Origin: Pseudoscleropodium purum
Taxonomy: Eukaryota > Streptophyta > Bryopsida > Hypnales > Brachytheciaceae
Assembly (NCBI GenBank): GCA_963969395.1
Contig: OZ017795.1
Coordinates: forward strand, 23,417,063-23,481,062
DNA length: 64,000 bases
Direction: 5' to 3'
Shown: piece by piece, positions 1-12,941 of the stretch
Position numbering within the stretch: the first letter of the stretch is position 1
Layout of the letters: every line of letters begins with the position of its first letter
The notes under the pieces: model-generated
Database searches by the model: none
Seen by the model: the letters and a program-made list of their open reading frames with translations, nothing else
What the model was told of the DNA's origin: nothing
Translations under genes and position numbers: made by a program

Positions 1-103
1 GGAAGAGAAAGTGTGAGTTGTGAAAAGTCAGTTAGAGAGATGGGGAGGTGACGATCCTTTAGGTTGCGTGTTTTGAGATTGAATCGTGTTTTGTAAGCAC
101 GCA
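1..103 (+). other. 5' leader of the GNAT gene
   Basis: This stretch precedes the ATG at 104 and reads as untranslated leader. The promoter lies mostly outside the window. A 100-residue antisense reading frame over 28-330 is a shadow of the transit-peptide exon. Confidence 0.4.
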
Positions 104-2781
104 ATGTCGATTCTCAGCTTGGTATCGAATCGTGGAGGCTTAGCTTGTGAACGTGCTGCTGTGGTTGTGTCCGTTCCTTGTGGAGGATGGTCGAAGGTGG
201 AGAGAGTTTCTTGTAGTCGTAATAGAAGAACAGTGCGAGGGATCAGTGCGTGTGCGGCGCCGGCGGCACCTTGCCAGAGTTTCGAAGCTACGAGTTCTCC
301 TGTTCTTGAGAGAGTTGGGTTTGGAGGCATGGCGTTTGAGTCACGGGCTTATCAAACGATGATGTTGGATGGGCTGGTGTTCCAGCAAGCGCGGTCACCT
401 GATCTTATTAGAGCAGCGGCGTATTTGCGCGCTGTCTCGTTCTACTCGTTTCCTGAAGGTCGCAGTGAAGAAGCTGTCCAGGTACTCACTTCCTTCTCTT
501 CTCACGCCTGGGTTGGACACCGTTATGGCAACGTCCATTTCCTTTTGACTTGATTTTCAGTTCGGAACTTTTTTGTTGACTGGCATTATTTTCAAAGATT
601 CCTGTGATGAATGTTTGAGAGGTTGCTTGCCAATTTGAAGAGCTCAAACAAGATCTCAGAATTCACGCTATTTTCAGCTTACGAGCAGATAGATTTAGAC
701 TACTACAGAAATGTTCTGCCTTGCCTTGAGCCCTTTGCACCGAACTTGCTCTACAATGTTTCCAGTAGAGGAAATTGGTTCTAAACTTGTGACGCTGCAA
801 ATGTGAATCTCAAATCTCCACTGGTGACTGGATTGCAGTTGCATCGCAAGATGAAGGTAGCGGACGAGTTCAGTGCTCTTAAGTCGAAAGTGGCAGGGCT
901 CCAGCAAGGCTACAAGCGTATTGTATGTATTCTAGCGCTCTACCCGCTCTCCAGACTGGCAGATTCGTCAGTGGTCAAACTCCACCCCTCCTTGAAGGTA
1001 AGCGATCAAGCCCATGATAGCCTGCTCTGATTCCTACGCCTCGTTTTGGGGTGATTTGAGATGTGATTCACCAGTCCATGATTGAGAGCCTTGGGACGCT
1101 TGAGAGCATGTCTTGGACGTAATGCCAAGTCGATCTGAGCTTTTTGGTCGATTCAAGGGGCTTAGAATGAGGAGAAGAACTACGGAAACCTTACAATCTT
1201 CTCACGTCGATCTCGTTAAGTTGGCGGATGATTGCGCAACTTCGTCTTTTCAAATGAAATCCATATCTGTCGTAGCTTTTTTGGAGTTCTGCAGATGAGT
1301 GCCACTATTTTTGGCGCGCAATTTCATAAAATTGATGATCTAGTCTTCTGAGTAAGTGAGCTAATGAGACAGAGTCTTGGTTGCCTTGAACACTGGACTT
1401 GGTATTGTGAGTGAATGAAATTCATGAGCGATGTGGTAACTGTGCGTGAGCAGGTTACATTAGACAATGGCGAGGAGCATGTGCTGGTGGGATCTCTGGA
1501 CTTGAATCAAGGCATTGCGCTGCCGGGGGAAAACGCGGTGAAAAAGGTTCCCGAGATGAGCGCTTCATTCAGCCTTGCTAGATCGACGTCTTCTGTTAAC
1601 GTATCAACCCCTTCAAGAAGAATACAGGTAACCACTCGTGCTCCACTTCAGCCCGTGTTTGTATCGGCAAGTTCGTGAAACATGCGAGATCCAGGGTGTC
1701 AAAATTTGTGACATTCGACTGAAAACTAGGACTGGTACAGATTTAAATTTCAAAGGGTCAAAGTCATGGAATTCCGCCAGTTTAACGAGATTGACGTTTT
1801 GTTCCTCCCAGCTTGGGTGGAACCGGTCATTAGTCATTAGTGACCAATTCTAGCCAAGTTTTGGTGGTCCCTGGGTAGAGAGTATCTGACCCATTTTCGT
1901 TATCGTTGGGTGAACTCCTTCGTTGATGATTTCCACTAATAAATGCTTTGTCAAATATCATCAGTATGTGGGCTTGCTATCAGTGTGTGTGGTGCTTTTG
2001 CAGTTACAATTAAACCATTATCATTTAGGGTCTTCTGTTGTAATGTGTAAAGTAGACGTTCTGCATATACTCTAGCTAGTCTTTAGAAAATGTTGTGTGT
2101 AAAAAACGGTGGTACTCATCGTTTCGGGTCTTGTAGATATTTGATTCCTTCGAGGAACGGTTAATTGAACGTCGGAACTGAATGCAGGCCATTGGTGGAA
2201 ATCTTCGTGAACGCGGATACCTTTCAAATGTATGTGTGGCCCCTTTGATGCGCCAGAAGGGCATCGGAACCGCTCTCCTCCAGCAAGCTCAAACTGTTGC
2301 TCAGCTTTGGGGTATGCTCTTCTGAACACAAGACCAAGCCTATGTCGCACTCTCTTGTTGTCTGTTTTGTGAAAGGCTGTGATTCATAAACCCCTTAATG
2401 ACTTAACAGACGTGGACGTTCCGGATTGATGAAACGACTTGGTATGCATTGGCTTTATGTCTAATAACCTTCTTGAGCCTCGAAGATTTTCGAGTCCTTT
2501 TGAACCCTGCTTATGTAAAGTATGATGTGTCTCCGGCTAGTGGTAAGTAAGTTGGTCTAACCAGAATCGCTTTGGCTTCACACCCTCCAGGAATCAAGAA
2601 CTTGTATGTCCACGCGGTATCGACAAACGAGGCTGCACTCAAGCTGTACAACAAGGTCGATTTCACTGTGGAGAAGGAGGAGGTTGCTGCACCGATTGCG
2701 AGACGAGAGTTCCCGGAGTTTACTTCATTTGGAAGAAGACAAGTCCAGCCACGCCGTCTCTTATTACACAAGTCCATCTAA
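104..2781 (+). CDS. GNAT-family N-acetyltransferase, probably plastid-targeted, 5 exons
   Basis: Exons by GT/AG and phase: 104-481, 839-997, 1454-1627, 2188-2311, 2591-2781, giving a 341-residue protein. An upstream in-frame GTG at 86 exists, but the first ATG is at 104. The first ~60 residues are rich in Ser, Arg, Ala and Val and poor in acidic residues, like a plastid transit peptide. The acetyl-CoA-binding motif A is visible at about residues 251-268 (NVCVAP then RQKGIG, matching R/Q-x-x-G-x-G), followed by a beta strand LYVHAVSTNEAALKLYNKVDF, the usual end of the GNAT fold. The LVGSLDLNQGIALPGE stretch (exon 3) is typical of plant plastid GNATs, which acetylate protein N-termini and lysines; the subtype is not certain. 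The exon 4/5 junction splits a Gly codon in phase 1. Family assignment is firm, substrate unknown, transit peptide inferred. Confidence 0.88.
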
Positions 2782-3525
2782 CAACGTACTGCCAGGCCGG
2801 GAGAGACATCCATTTCAAGAATTCACAGCCAATTTTCAGTTCAGATCGAGAGCGGCGAACACGCCGCTTTCTTTCATTGTACCATTACAGGTTCATTCAA
2901 TGATCACACATTGTGATATTGCAGGAATCCCAGTTCCATTTTAGAATTGTACCATGGTCGATCGGCGGTTTTGTATATGATAAACCTCAGTGAATGTAGT
3001 ATGAAGAATCGCAAGGGTCTCTAGTTTAATCTAGAACTCCCGTGTAGACTAGTAGTGATCTTTAGGATTTATTTAAGTAGGTGATTGTGTTTTGGTGCTG
3101 CCTGAGCTTAGATTGAGAATTATACTCAGCCACTGGCTATGGTAGCTTCCTTGACAGGTAAACCCAGCTCATACTCAAAACGAATGAGCTTGTGGTCCGG
3201 AGCTGCTTTTATCTATCTTGTATTTTTAAATACAAGTCGTGTATACTGACTGCAGTAATATGCAACCGACTTTTAGCAAATGAGAATATTTTTATGATGC
3301 CAAGGCAATTGATTGATGACACTTTTCCTGTTATAATGGTTTGGGTGGGGCCTTGAAGCATCTGTGATCTTTTGTACCGTGGGTACCGTAAAAGCATCCC
3401 AGAAGCAAGTGGATTCTGAAGTGTGCGGCAAAAGTCACTCAAAATCACCTGAAAACATTGAGTCAAAACATTGGGTGTGATTTTTTTCAGGGTGGATTGT
3501 TTTTTTTACTGGCCCATCCTTTTAT

Positions 3526-3899
3526 GGTAGAAGTACCTATTTTGGACATCCTCCTGTAATGACTTTACAGGCTGATGTATTGTGGACAATATTTGGATGC
3601 ACTATTCATTGGAAAAGATTCTCTACTTGTACCTTTTCATCCACTCATCTCTCTTCCTTCTTGGTCGAGAAAGAAGTGCCAAAGCTAATCATAATAGGTG
3701 AGTCTAGGAGATGAGAATGGGTCTATATGAAAAATTCACATTTATATTGAATAAAATATTCATTCTTAGGAAAAATAATTCTTTTTTTTTGGTATTCTTT
3801 TTCATACTTATATTTGCACACATTGACGTCAATTCCTCAACAAACTTTGCATATCCTACAAGTTGAATGCTTGAGTTATCACAGATAGGTACTTCTACC
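3526..3899. mobile_element. Putative MITE with self-complementary termini
   Basis: The left end GGTAGAAGTACCTATTT (3526-3542) is matched, with one mismatch, by the inverted right end AGATAGGTACTTCTACC (3883-3899). The termini themselves contain GGTA...TACC, so each end can also fold on itself. If one more base is taken at each end, both flanks show TA, consistent with a TA target duplication. The 374-bp interior is non-coding. Only one copy was found in the window, so the family is unconfirmed. Confidence 0.45.
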
Positions 3900-4053
3900 T
3901 TAAGTTGATATGACCAATAACTTCCAACAACTACAAGTTAGCATGACATTGTTTACCAATGATGCATAGGTTCCTTTTGCATTGTTGAAAAAGGGCCCTC
4001 TTTAATAACCCAAATTGTTTGATATGGCTCTCTAGTCAATCGAATATGGGAAT

Positions 4054-4925
4054 TAACTCCTAAAGTTCCAAGGCCTTTTTCATCAAAAAACACTAAAAAT
4101 TGTCAATTCTATTGTAAAGAGCAAAGAAGTTTTAAAGTTAATTTTTTCCATGTGTAATCTTAGGATCTTGCATTAGACTATTTGAAGAATGTATAGAAGA
4201 ATTTTCAGAAACTTTCACAGAATAGATTGAAAGAAATTTGCATTTAAAGTGAAGAAAACAAGCTTTTTCACACCTTACTTGAGTAGATTTTTGACTTTGA
4301 ATCTTCTTAACTTAAAGTTTTTGGACTACTGATTTTGAATTTCTAATTTTTATGTTGAATAACTGAATTGAGATTCAAGAAAAAGGAATTAAAAAACACA
4401 TTTTATTCTGGCTCATTAAAAGAAAATTGTCAAGTAGAAGCAAATTCGAGAATGAATGAAAAACCAAATTGCTAATTGCTCTAAGATGGAATTGACATAC
4501 AATAAATCTAATGGTGATATTGTTCAAGCAAACTAATTTATCCCTATCTAACACTTTTTTTTGAAAAATTGTTAAAATTACATTCCAAAATGAATTCTAT
4601 AAGTTATTTTTTTTAAAAGATACTTTAGTTAGATTGTCCAAAACTTTCTCATCACTAGTCCAATAGAATGAATCAAAGCTTCACATGTAGACAAAAATAT
4701 AATCTTTGAGGAAAAAATTGAAAATTGAAAAATTTCAGCTTTTTGTGATTTTTTTGTGCTGCTCCTTGAACTACTTTTTGGACTTAGGATGGCATAACTT
4801 TTACTTGTCTGCTTGGATTGAAATAAAAATTATATTCCTACAAAGTTAATGTCATTTCCTATTTTTTTAAAAATTTTAGAAAATCATATCAAAAATTGAG
4901 GTCATCCAAGCCTACTCAAAGTAGG
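4054..4925. mobile_element. Decayed copy of the 921-bp TIR element seen at 43622-44542
   Basis: From about 4054 the sequence follows the element at 43622-44542 in order over roughly 870 bp. Shared blocks include AAAACTTTCTCATCACTAGT, GAATCAAAGCTTCACATGTA and GAAATAAAAATTATATTCC, with scattered substitutions and indels. The left end TAACTCCTAAAGTTCCAAGG is a degenerate match to TAATCCCTAAATTCCCAAAG. The right terminus is not recognisable, so this is an older, truncated or diverged insertion. It is non-coding. Confidence 0.6.
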
Positions 4926-6814
4926 GAGGATCATTGCTAAGTTATACGATGTTACGAGGTAGGAAGAACCAACCCATAATTATGCTCTACCATTGAAACT
5001 ACCTAAAATTCTTTATTTAACATGGAATTGAAGAGACCCTTAATTACCTAGTTGAGGTTATAAAGTTTAAAATGAACCACCTAAAAAAGTTTTTAGTGCA
5101 AGTTTGGCAAGTCTTAAAGGTCAAGTGTATAGGTTGGTTCAACTGAAGTGTACAAGTCTTCTAGTGCATATGAGAGTATATAAAAGCAAAAGAATCACTA
5201 TCACTTATATGCAAAAGTACTATTCATAGAAAAAAATAGTGTTTAAAAGAGTGTCAACTTCAATAAGTATGAAATTTTTGCAATGATATTTTCAAAAGCT
5301 AGTAATTTGAAAAAAAAACACATTGCAATTAATAAAATAATTGTCCTTTTCCACATAAATTTTGCTTGAATTTCTAAAGCCCTAGACTTAAACTTCCGAT
5401 TACAATCCATAGATGATCTCATTAAAGGCACTAATTGATCTATTACCAAACTTCTCCCTACCCAAGGATAAATGCATTGATGTGAATACTTGGTATTAGG
5501 ATGGAAAGATCCACCTTACTTTAGTCTACATAATTGTCCATATATAATTACTATGTTCTAAGAGGTCTTTTAGGAAGTTAGTGGAATTTTCTATTTTTAA
5601 GAGAAAATGAATTTCAAAAATGACCACTTATGTCTGAAACAACTTACTAAACCCCTTGGTGCTCATTGGCTTATAAGTTCTTGATTCTTCATCTTAATTG
5701 TTTCTTTTGATTTAAATATTCAATCAAATTTTTGTGCTTCTTTTTTATTTGTTAAGTGCATCTCTTCACCTGTTAGTAAAATAATAAGTAAATTTACTCT
5801 AAGATCATGGGAAAAAGAAACCATCTTCAAGTAAAGAAGCACTTGGAAGATTTTAGTATTTCCATTAGCTAGGAGAGCTCTATACTTCTTTGAAAGTGGT
5901 TCATGGTTTATTTTGTCACTAGAAAATTGACTTTCTAGTTGAACTAACTTGGGAGAGGCTTGTTTGGCGCCCTATCAATTTACTAAAATGTGTATAAAAT
6001 CCATGATGACTCAAACACTTCTATTATCATTGCAATTTAAAACAACAATGGATTGAACGAACTCCATGATGGCACTTGCAATCATTTTAGTGTGACTCAA
6101 GGAAATTCTTTGTTGTGTTTGTAGTTCAAAGGACTATTTCTTTTTTTAATAGACTATATCTTCAATTGTCTTTCATAAGAGAAAATCTCAAGTTCTTCAA
6201 ATGATTTTTAGCACATGTGTTTTAAAAATATATCCAAGTCAATGAATCAAATCCAAAACAAAATCAAGTATATTGAACAAAGTCACAAAAGAGAAGAATT
6301 GACCTCTATTAAGGCAAATCTTGGCATAAATGCTATAAGGGACAAATTTATACTCATATGTCTATTATTTCAGCAATGCAAAGTATTCATGTATAACTCC
6401 AAAATTCACAAGGCCTTTTTTCTATTAAAAAAAACACTCAAAATTGCCATTTCCATATCAAAGAGGAAAAAAAAGTTTGAATTGTTTTTTTGCATATGTA
6501 ACCACATGATCTTACAATAGACTAGTGTAAGAATGTCAAGAAGAAATTTTGAAAACAATTGAGATTGTTCTACTACAAGTGTTTTTGATACTTTGAATCT
6601 AAAATCCAATTTTTGACAAAACACTACAAGAAACGAGTGGTCTTTCTTGCAATCAGCTACGTACTTCAATCCCAAAGGGCCAAAAATTTCAATTATGTTT
6701 TTATAGTCCTAAGAGTATGAAATAATTAGAGGACCTGTCTAACTTGATAGTAATTACATCCCTCATCTTTCCTAAAAGAAATAAAACTTGATAAATTATA
6801 ATTGAATATTCACA

Positions 6815-7110
6815 ATTTGTCACACTTTGAGGTTTATAGGTTTTCACTATGTTTGTTGTACCCAAATTGAATGATCTAGAGTTGAAATTTTGGTGGTCTA
6901 TTCCTACACTAGGTAGACATATGCCTACCAAGGGAAATTTAAAAATATATTATTTCATGCCCTTTAGATCCATGCAAATAAGGCTCTCTAGCATGAGCAT
7001 TTCTGAACATTGAAGATGGTGTCAATTTCATTTTTTAAGTGAAATTTGATCATAGACCATCAAGTCCTTACAAATGGCCAATTTTTAGGGATTTTTTGTA
7101 TATGATTTTC
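6815..7110. mobile_element. Relic of the GGGTGAATGCAAGAAA-ended TIR family
   Basis: The core follows that of the copies at 40771, 42429, 54530 and 56263: a block around GGTTTATAGG, then GATCTAGAGTTGAAATTT, CCTACACTAGG, CATATGCCTACCAA, ATGCAAATAAGGCTCTCT and a TTTCATTTTTTAAGTGAAAT-like segment. The orientation is the same as at 40771. Termini cannot be placed confidently; diverged sequence resembling the ends occurs near 6640 and 7330. Confidence 0.45.
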
Positions 7111-9439
7111 TATTTATTATTAATTTATACCTCATTAATTATATTTTTTGTGACATTTTTTTGGCATAGTACTATTTTAATACTTGCAAGTACAAATCCA
7201 TAGTACTTGCACAAATACTTTTAGCTTTCTATTTTTCCAATCAACTGTTGAGATTGTTCTTCTATGTAGTAATTCTAGTACTTTGGAATTGAAATGCAAA
7301 TTTTGCTAAAACACTATAGGAAATGGTGTGTGTTTTTTGCAATGAACCATGTGAATTCACCCAAACTATCATAAGAAATTTAATCCATAGACAAAAGAAA
7401 GAACATTACTAGCACACATTGTTCCTTAATCCTTTAGTGACCGTAGTTGATTTGGAGGGCAAGCAAAGTTTTTGAATACAAATTTGGAAAAGGAAAATTT
7501 CATCACTACTCCAAGGAAGTAATCCCAGATCAGACTGTATGAATTGATGTTGTAGGCTTTATCCGTGAAAAAAAAAAAAGTGAACATGATCTAATGGTGC
7601 AATTTGTTGTGAGTGATCTTCAAAGTGTGATGCAATGAAAAAGCTTTCAGCTGAAGCAACATAATACATTATTGCCCATAACTTTTGAAATATGCTTCTA
7701 CAATTCATGAGATTGTTGGGCAACGTTTCTATTGTTTTTAGGTCTCAATTTCAAATAGAATCACATGAATTGTTGAATATATACATGCAACTTAGAAAGT
7801 ATGACTCAAGTCAACCCTCTTATCTTTGGACAAGCACAACTACCTTGTTACTACACAAAATTCTTAGAAACTGGGTTTGTTTGGAGCGCATGCTAAAGCT
7901 CTATCTGCATTACCTTTTGATTTTTTTCAAATACCCTTTATCAAGGGTAGTAAAAGACAAAGAATCCAAAATTTGACCCAAAAGTGGTCAACCAGTCACT
8001 AAAGGGTTAATCCCTAGAGAACAAAGGTTTCACTGTTTTAAATTGTTGATATCTATCAATCATACATACTAAAAATTATAGAATTCAAAAAGGTCAAAAT
8101 TTTACATCAATAGAATTAGTGATGAAAATTACTTGCGTTTGTCAAAAATGCATAAAAATTGGTCAAAAGAAAGTCCTCATTAGACCAAAGGTAAAGGCTC
8201 AACTAACCATACAAAATATATTTGATGTTGACTATGCATGTGAACTTTGATTTGTGTTATATGAAAATATACTAAATTTTTTGACATTTAATATTTTTTG
8301 CAATTGATTTTTAGCTTAATATAAAATAAACATGCAAATTGTAAGATGGTACAAGTTTCTAGATTGTTGTAGGGAAAGGTTCAAAGTTCACTTGTATAGT
8401 AAATGGAAATTTTACACTAGACATTATTTATTTCATATATTGTAATCCTTTGAACTTGCTCATTGGTCTATATATATTTGATTCTTCCTAAATTTCCAAA
8501 AAAAGGATCTCATTTGGATACAGGACATGAATGAAACATACTTATGTGAGAACTATTTTTTTATGGATAGTTGCAAGAAACACATGCCTAGAGGCTCAAA
8601 ATGGCCTTTATATTGGAGTATTGTGACTTTTGGAATAATTAAAAAAAATTTTAAAATGAAGAATTTGTAAATCATTCAAAATAGTATACATTTATGAAAA
8701 TTGAAGCCTAGAAAAAAAATTCTCTCAATGTTATGCACAAACAAAGAGTGATGGAAAATGTAAGAAAATAAGTACTTTGGAATTTTATTTTCAGAAAATA
8801 GTAAAGTAATTCAATATAATTCATTAAAAAAATTCATTTTTTCTAACTTGAATGATGCTTCTTCTCAACCATTTGCATCTTTGGGGAAAAATATTATATT
8901 TACTATACATACACAAAGGTAGCACACTTTGAGCACATGTGGAAGGTGGAAACTTTATTATTTTCAAGAAAATTCTCTGTAAGTTTTTGTAACTTAAGTA
9001 GAATTCCTTGTATCCCAATTTTGACCTTCAAATTTTCATTTTGGGATCAAAAACAATATTAAACCCCCCTAAAATGGTGATAGTAGACATTTTATTGGAG
9101 GCAATTTAAAAATATGAAACTAATTTTTAAAAATTGAAAAAATTAGTCAATGTCTAAAGTTATTATTTACGTGTACCTTTCTTTAAAATTTAATAGAAAT
9201 CAAACATATGACATAAAAGACCATATGAGTAAAAAACTATATGTTCATTATGTTGAAGGCTAAGGGGACAAAAAAAAGACAAGTGTTTCTTTCAACAACC
9301 CTTACTTATTCCATGCTCATGAAGAACAAATAAAATACCATTAATCTTTTTTCTTTTTTCCTTTTTTTTCCACCAAAAAATCTAGTTTTATTTCAATGCA
9401 AAAAAGTAGCCACCAATAACATGCCAAGATAAAATAAAA

Positions 9440-11931
9440 TTAGAGTCCTAAATCTTTGGTAGGAGGAAGGATTTTCCAACTACTAGTCATGTCTCTTAAT
9501 TTTGGAAAAATTGAATCAGGATGCCGATAGCGCTTCTCCATAGAACTATAATAAACACTTCCAGCAACAAGTGCTTTAACATCATGCAAGTGATTTTGCA
9601 AAGTAGAGTTCCAAGCTTTAGCCACCAAATCCATAATCTCATGAGCATATGTGTTCACCAAGTCTATTGCCATATGCAATGTTTGGATAAAAGGTTTCCC
9701 TTCACATTCCATCAACACGGTGATCAAATTGTGAGGGTTTTGTTCTAGTGAGCTTTCTTTGTGGTATGAGAAGACATTGTTTACAAATCCAAGATGGATG
9801 GAAGTTGTTATGGATACATCTTCCAAGTATGGATTTGCCCTCAATATACTCGAAATGTAAGTATCCTTGGCAAATTCTATCATCAATTGGATAAATGTTC
9901 CACCAATATTTCTAGTACGCATATTCGCATAAGATTCTACATCTTGGAAGCATAAGTTATGGCCTTGGACAATATCTACAAGGCTAGCAATGCTTGTGTG
10001 GTGGTGTTCTATGATACCTGCGACATAATTATCGAACCATTCACGGTTGGACAATTCCAATGTATCCCGTCCTAACTCCCACATCATAGTCTCAATGGGA
10101 GTGTGATCGCGTGGTTGCATTTGTTGACTGAAAACCGCATCGAGGTAGTCAAGATATTCTTGAATTCTTTTGGGATTCCCACATGTACTGTGGCTAATGC
10201 CGTACTGGTCTAGAAGAAACTCATCTAGGGTGTCAAAAAAGAGATCATCCAATAGGAACATTAATGCATAATTAATGGAAATTATTACAAGACGATCAAG
10301 GCTGATTACTTCAGGGTGTCCGTAGCTTATTGAAGAAAGGCCTACACGACAATAGGGGTATAAAGAAACAACATTTGGATAGCGCTCAGCATACTGGTGC
10401 AATTGTTTTTCAGCCTCGTGTATGTACTTAGATTGTTGCAATGGTGGAAAGCCATCAATGATCATAGAGAGTAAGGATGGAAGTTGGTCATCAATTGAGG
10501 ACACAAGTTTGGCAGGTGCAATTGAATCTACAAGCTCCACAGTTTTGGTCCCTGAGCAAGACAAATTCAATATTTGGTTCTTTAGAATTGTCTCAAAATA
10601 AGAAGAGTGATGAATCCCATGTTCTTTAGTGAAGGATAGATGTTTCAAGATTTTATCGTCACTTGTTTTTATTATGAAAGATTTTGGACAAGTCAATAGA
10701 AAATCTAAAATGTAGCCAACCAAGCACTATAGGGGCCAAATTGCTCCATTGCAAAATTATTGCTGCTACTTTAGTGATTAAGAAATAGTCTTTCTTTTTC
10801 CAATTTTGTTTCATATCCGAAAAAAAATTAGATGAAATTTAGATGAGAAAGGGGCTGAATATGACTAAAAAGTGGATATTCTTTTAAAGATTGATAGGAG
10901 TAGAAATATATAATTGTTTCATCAAGATGTAAATGATAGCCATCTTGTCACTATCTCAAAAATGAAAGTAAAATGGTTGCATACAACACTATTTAAAGAT
11001 GATTATAGTTGCTTAGTCCCTTAAGAACCAAGAGATAATCCAAAATTATATTCATAATTATGAAGATATATAATCTAAAATTAATGCAATTTAGAAGAAT
11101 ATCAAAATTTAGAAAACCCATCTATACAATTGGATTTTACACTACATTTACAAATGTTTAGTACTAGGATTTTAAACCAAAATTTGGTAATTTTGTTTAA
11201 GATGAATTGTAGATTGAATAATAATATTTTTCCACAAGATTTTTTTCCTTAAGTTCTAATTTGAAGTTCTAATCATGCTCATGTTTTAAGATTTTCATTT
11301 GGCCTCTTTATTCAAGTTGTGTTGTATGAGTCAATTTTTTTTAACTTAGCATTCATCCACATAAAAGATAGCAAATATCACATAAGTATATATCACATAT
11401 CCATGATTTTATTTTCATCCACAATCTAGTGATTTCATCCAAGATTTTTTTTAATTTGAATTTTACAGTGAAAAACTCCATGGATTGTTGTCATTTTATA
11501 GCCAAATTAATTTTCTTTTAGGTGCAATCTTGCATTACAAAGCCAAAAAAAACAAAAACAAAAACCTTGGGTTATGCCTGTATCTGTTTTGTACCGTTTA
11601 CAGTTCCTTTGCAAAGTGATTGCTTACCAGTACAATTGCGCTCAGCAGCAGCAGCATCCTTCGCAGGGACTTCTTCTTCATCATCAGATGCATCCGCTTC
11701 AGCACTGGAGAAGGAAGACGATGCTTGCCCCGATGCTTGCTTTCGGGCGGCGAAGGTGCTGCTGTCGCCTCGGTTCTTTGGAAAGCCACTCGACCATTTG
11801 AGACCCGCGCGTCTCCTCAAGGAGGAAACGAGTGAGACCCCCGGTGAGACCGGGGAATGGATGCCAAGTCGTTCAGGCTGTGGGATACGAGAGGAACTCA
11901 TACAAATCGTCGGCGTTGAAAGCATCATCAT
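9440..11931 (-). CDS. Microbial-type terpene synthase-like protein (MTPSL), with proposed plastid transit exon
   Basis: The catalytic part is one long exon (10704 down to 9440). It has no ATG near its 5' end; the frame opens after a stop just upstream of 10723 and the first ATG is at 10465, inside conserved sequence. A GC-rich upstream reading frame (11931-11628) starts with ATG, encodes 101 Ser/Arg-rich residues and ends at a consensus donor CTG|GTAAGC. An acceptor TTTTAG at 10705-10710 joins it in matching phase (G|AT, Asp102), giving 522 residues. In that numbering the metal-binding DDLFFD is at 254-259, NSE-like NNVFSYHKE at 410-418, the phosphate-sensing Arg near 364 and the terminal Arg-Tyr pair at 493-494. 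The family converts prenyl diphosphates to mono-, sesqui- or diterpenes; the product cannot be predicted. The catalytic exon is certain as a terpene synthase; the first exon is inference. A shorter 341-residue start at 10465 is the alternative. Confidence 0.8.
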
Positions 11932-12140
11932 TCTGGATTGGAAGTCACCGGGAATTGGACCGAAAGGCTTGAATGTATGTAGGCTCGATCGATCTCCTGC
12001 TCACGGACTGTCGATCTCATGAAAACCAAGGAACAACGATCGAAGCGGGTACGTACGTCTAGCTAGCTCAGTCTGTTTGGTAAGCCACGAGGGTAGCGGG
12101 GATTGCTACAATGCATGTAACACAGGCCATCGATCCATCT

Positions 12141-12150
12141 CTTAAATACC
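12141..12150 (-). promoter_or_regulatory. TATA-like box upstream of the proposed MTPSL first exon
   Basis: On the minus strand this reads GGTATTTAAG, about 210 bp upstream of the ATG at 11931, in a locally GC-richer stretch. Its position would suit a core promoter for the proposed first exon. A match this short is weak evidence alone. Confidence 0.25.
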
Positions 12151-12685
12151 CATTGCACTGAGGCCCACCTTTTCGATCCCCTGGTCCTCAGGCTCATTTT
12201 CTGGCAGAAAAATGGTTCTAGAAATCAAAGCTTTCTAGCATACGTTTGCACGTACTCGGACTACCGCGAATAAGTTACTTTTACAGTACCACTTGGACTG
12301 TATTTTACATGCAGTCGCCCATGCATCCAAGCACAGCAGCAAACAAATAAGCATCATGACATTGGTCCGTAGTTATAATCACTATGACGTGTGTGCACAT
12401 GTCACCCTTGACTTCGAATCACTCCTACAGTTTTTGCGAAACACACAGACGCACCCCGACCCCTGGTGCTCATGTATGTCATTCCCTGCACACGCAAACA
12501 ATAATATTCATCAACTCCTGAAGGACCACGGCCTTCTTTCCATCGTCAAAGCGTGGTAGAGCGTGGCCTATTAACCCTGCAAGGAAAGGACGGGCTGGTC
12601 ACCGACCTAATCATCCTTTTTGGGTACAATGCGAATCATTCTACTTAAAAAGAAAGTAAGAAACTTAAGAAACACTAGCTCCAGG

Positions 12686-12941
12686 GTTGTCATAATGGGC
12701 GAGTTAGGGTCATGAGACGGTCTTGACGGCTTTAATTTTGTAACTTGTGCAATTTTGCGGAATGACACGTCACCTCGTCCGCGCCCTGACGATCTCGTCT
12801 GCGCCCACCATGTTCCTTAATCCACATCGCATCCACGTGGCCTATTTTTCCGTTATCAGAAAGTCAACTATGTGTTGACTATATCGGACGGGCGGGACCT
12901 CTAACGGACGGGCGAACCGGACTTCCGTCCACTATGACAAC
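12686..12941. mobile_element. MITE copy 1, ends GTTGTCAT
   Basis: A 256-bp element with inverted ends: GTTGTCATAATGGGCG on the left and CGTCCACTATGACAAC on the right. The interior is GC-richer than its surroundings and includes CCACGTGGCCTATTTTTC and GACGGGCG motifs. The same sequence occurs inverted at 13502-13782. It is non-coding; superfamily not assigned because no clear target duplication is visible. Confidence 0.75.

Larger units (their letters stand above)
2782..9439. other. AT-rich intergenic region with decayed transposable elements
   Basis: About 6.6 kb between the GNAT and terpene synthase genes. No reading frame here resembles a protein family; all are short and low in complexity. 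The stretch includes a small TIR element (3526-3899), a relic of the 921-bp TIR element seen intact at 43622-44542 (4054-4925 here), a relic of the family found intact at 40771-41493 (core 6815-7110 here), and a diverged pair of direct repeats (about 6560-6660 and 7245-7360). Nothing recognisable was seen in 7.4-9.4 kb. Confidence 0.6.

Noticed and set aside
9440..10704. Terpene synthase as bacterial contamination or a fresh bacterial transfer
   Set aside because: MTPSLs are known native genes of non-seed plants, the base composition matches its surroundings, and a plant-type upstream exon is likely.
12293..12559. 88-residue plus-strand frame
   Set aside because: No recognisable motif, start context or splice partner; length expected by chance.
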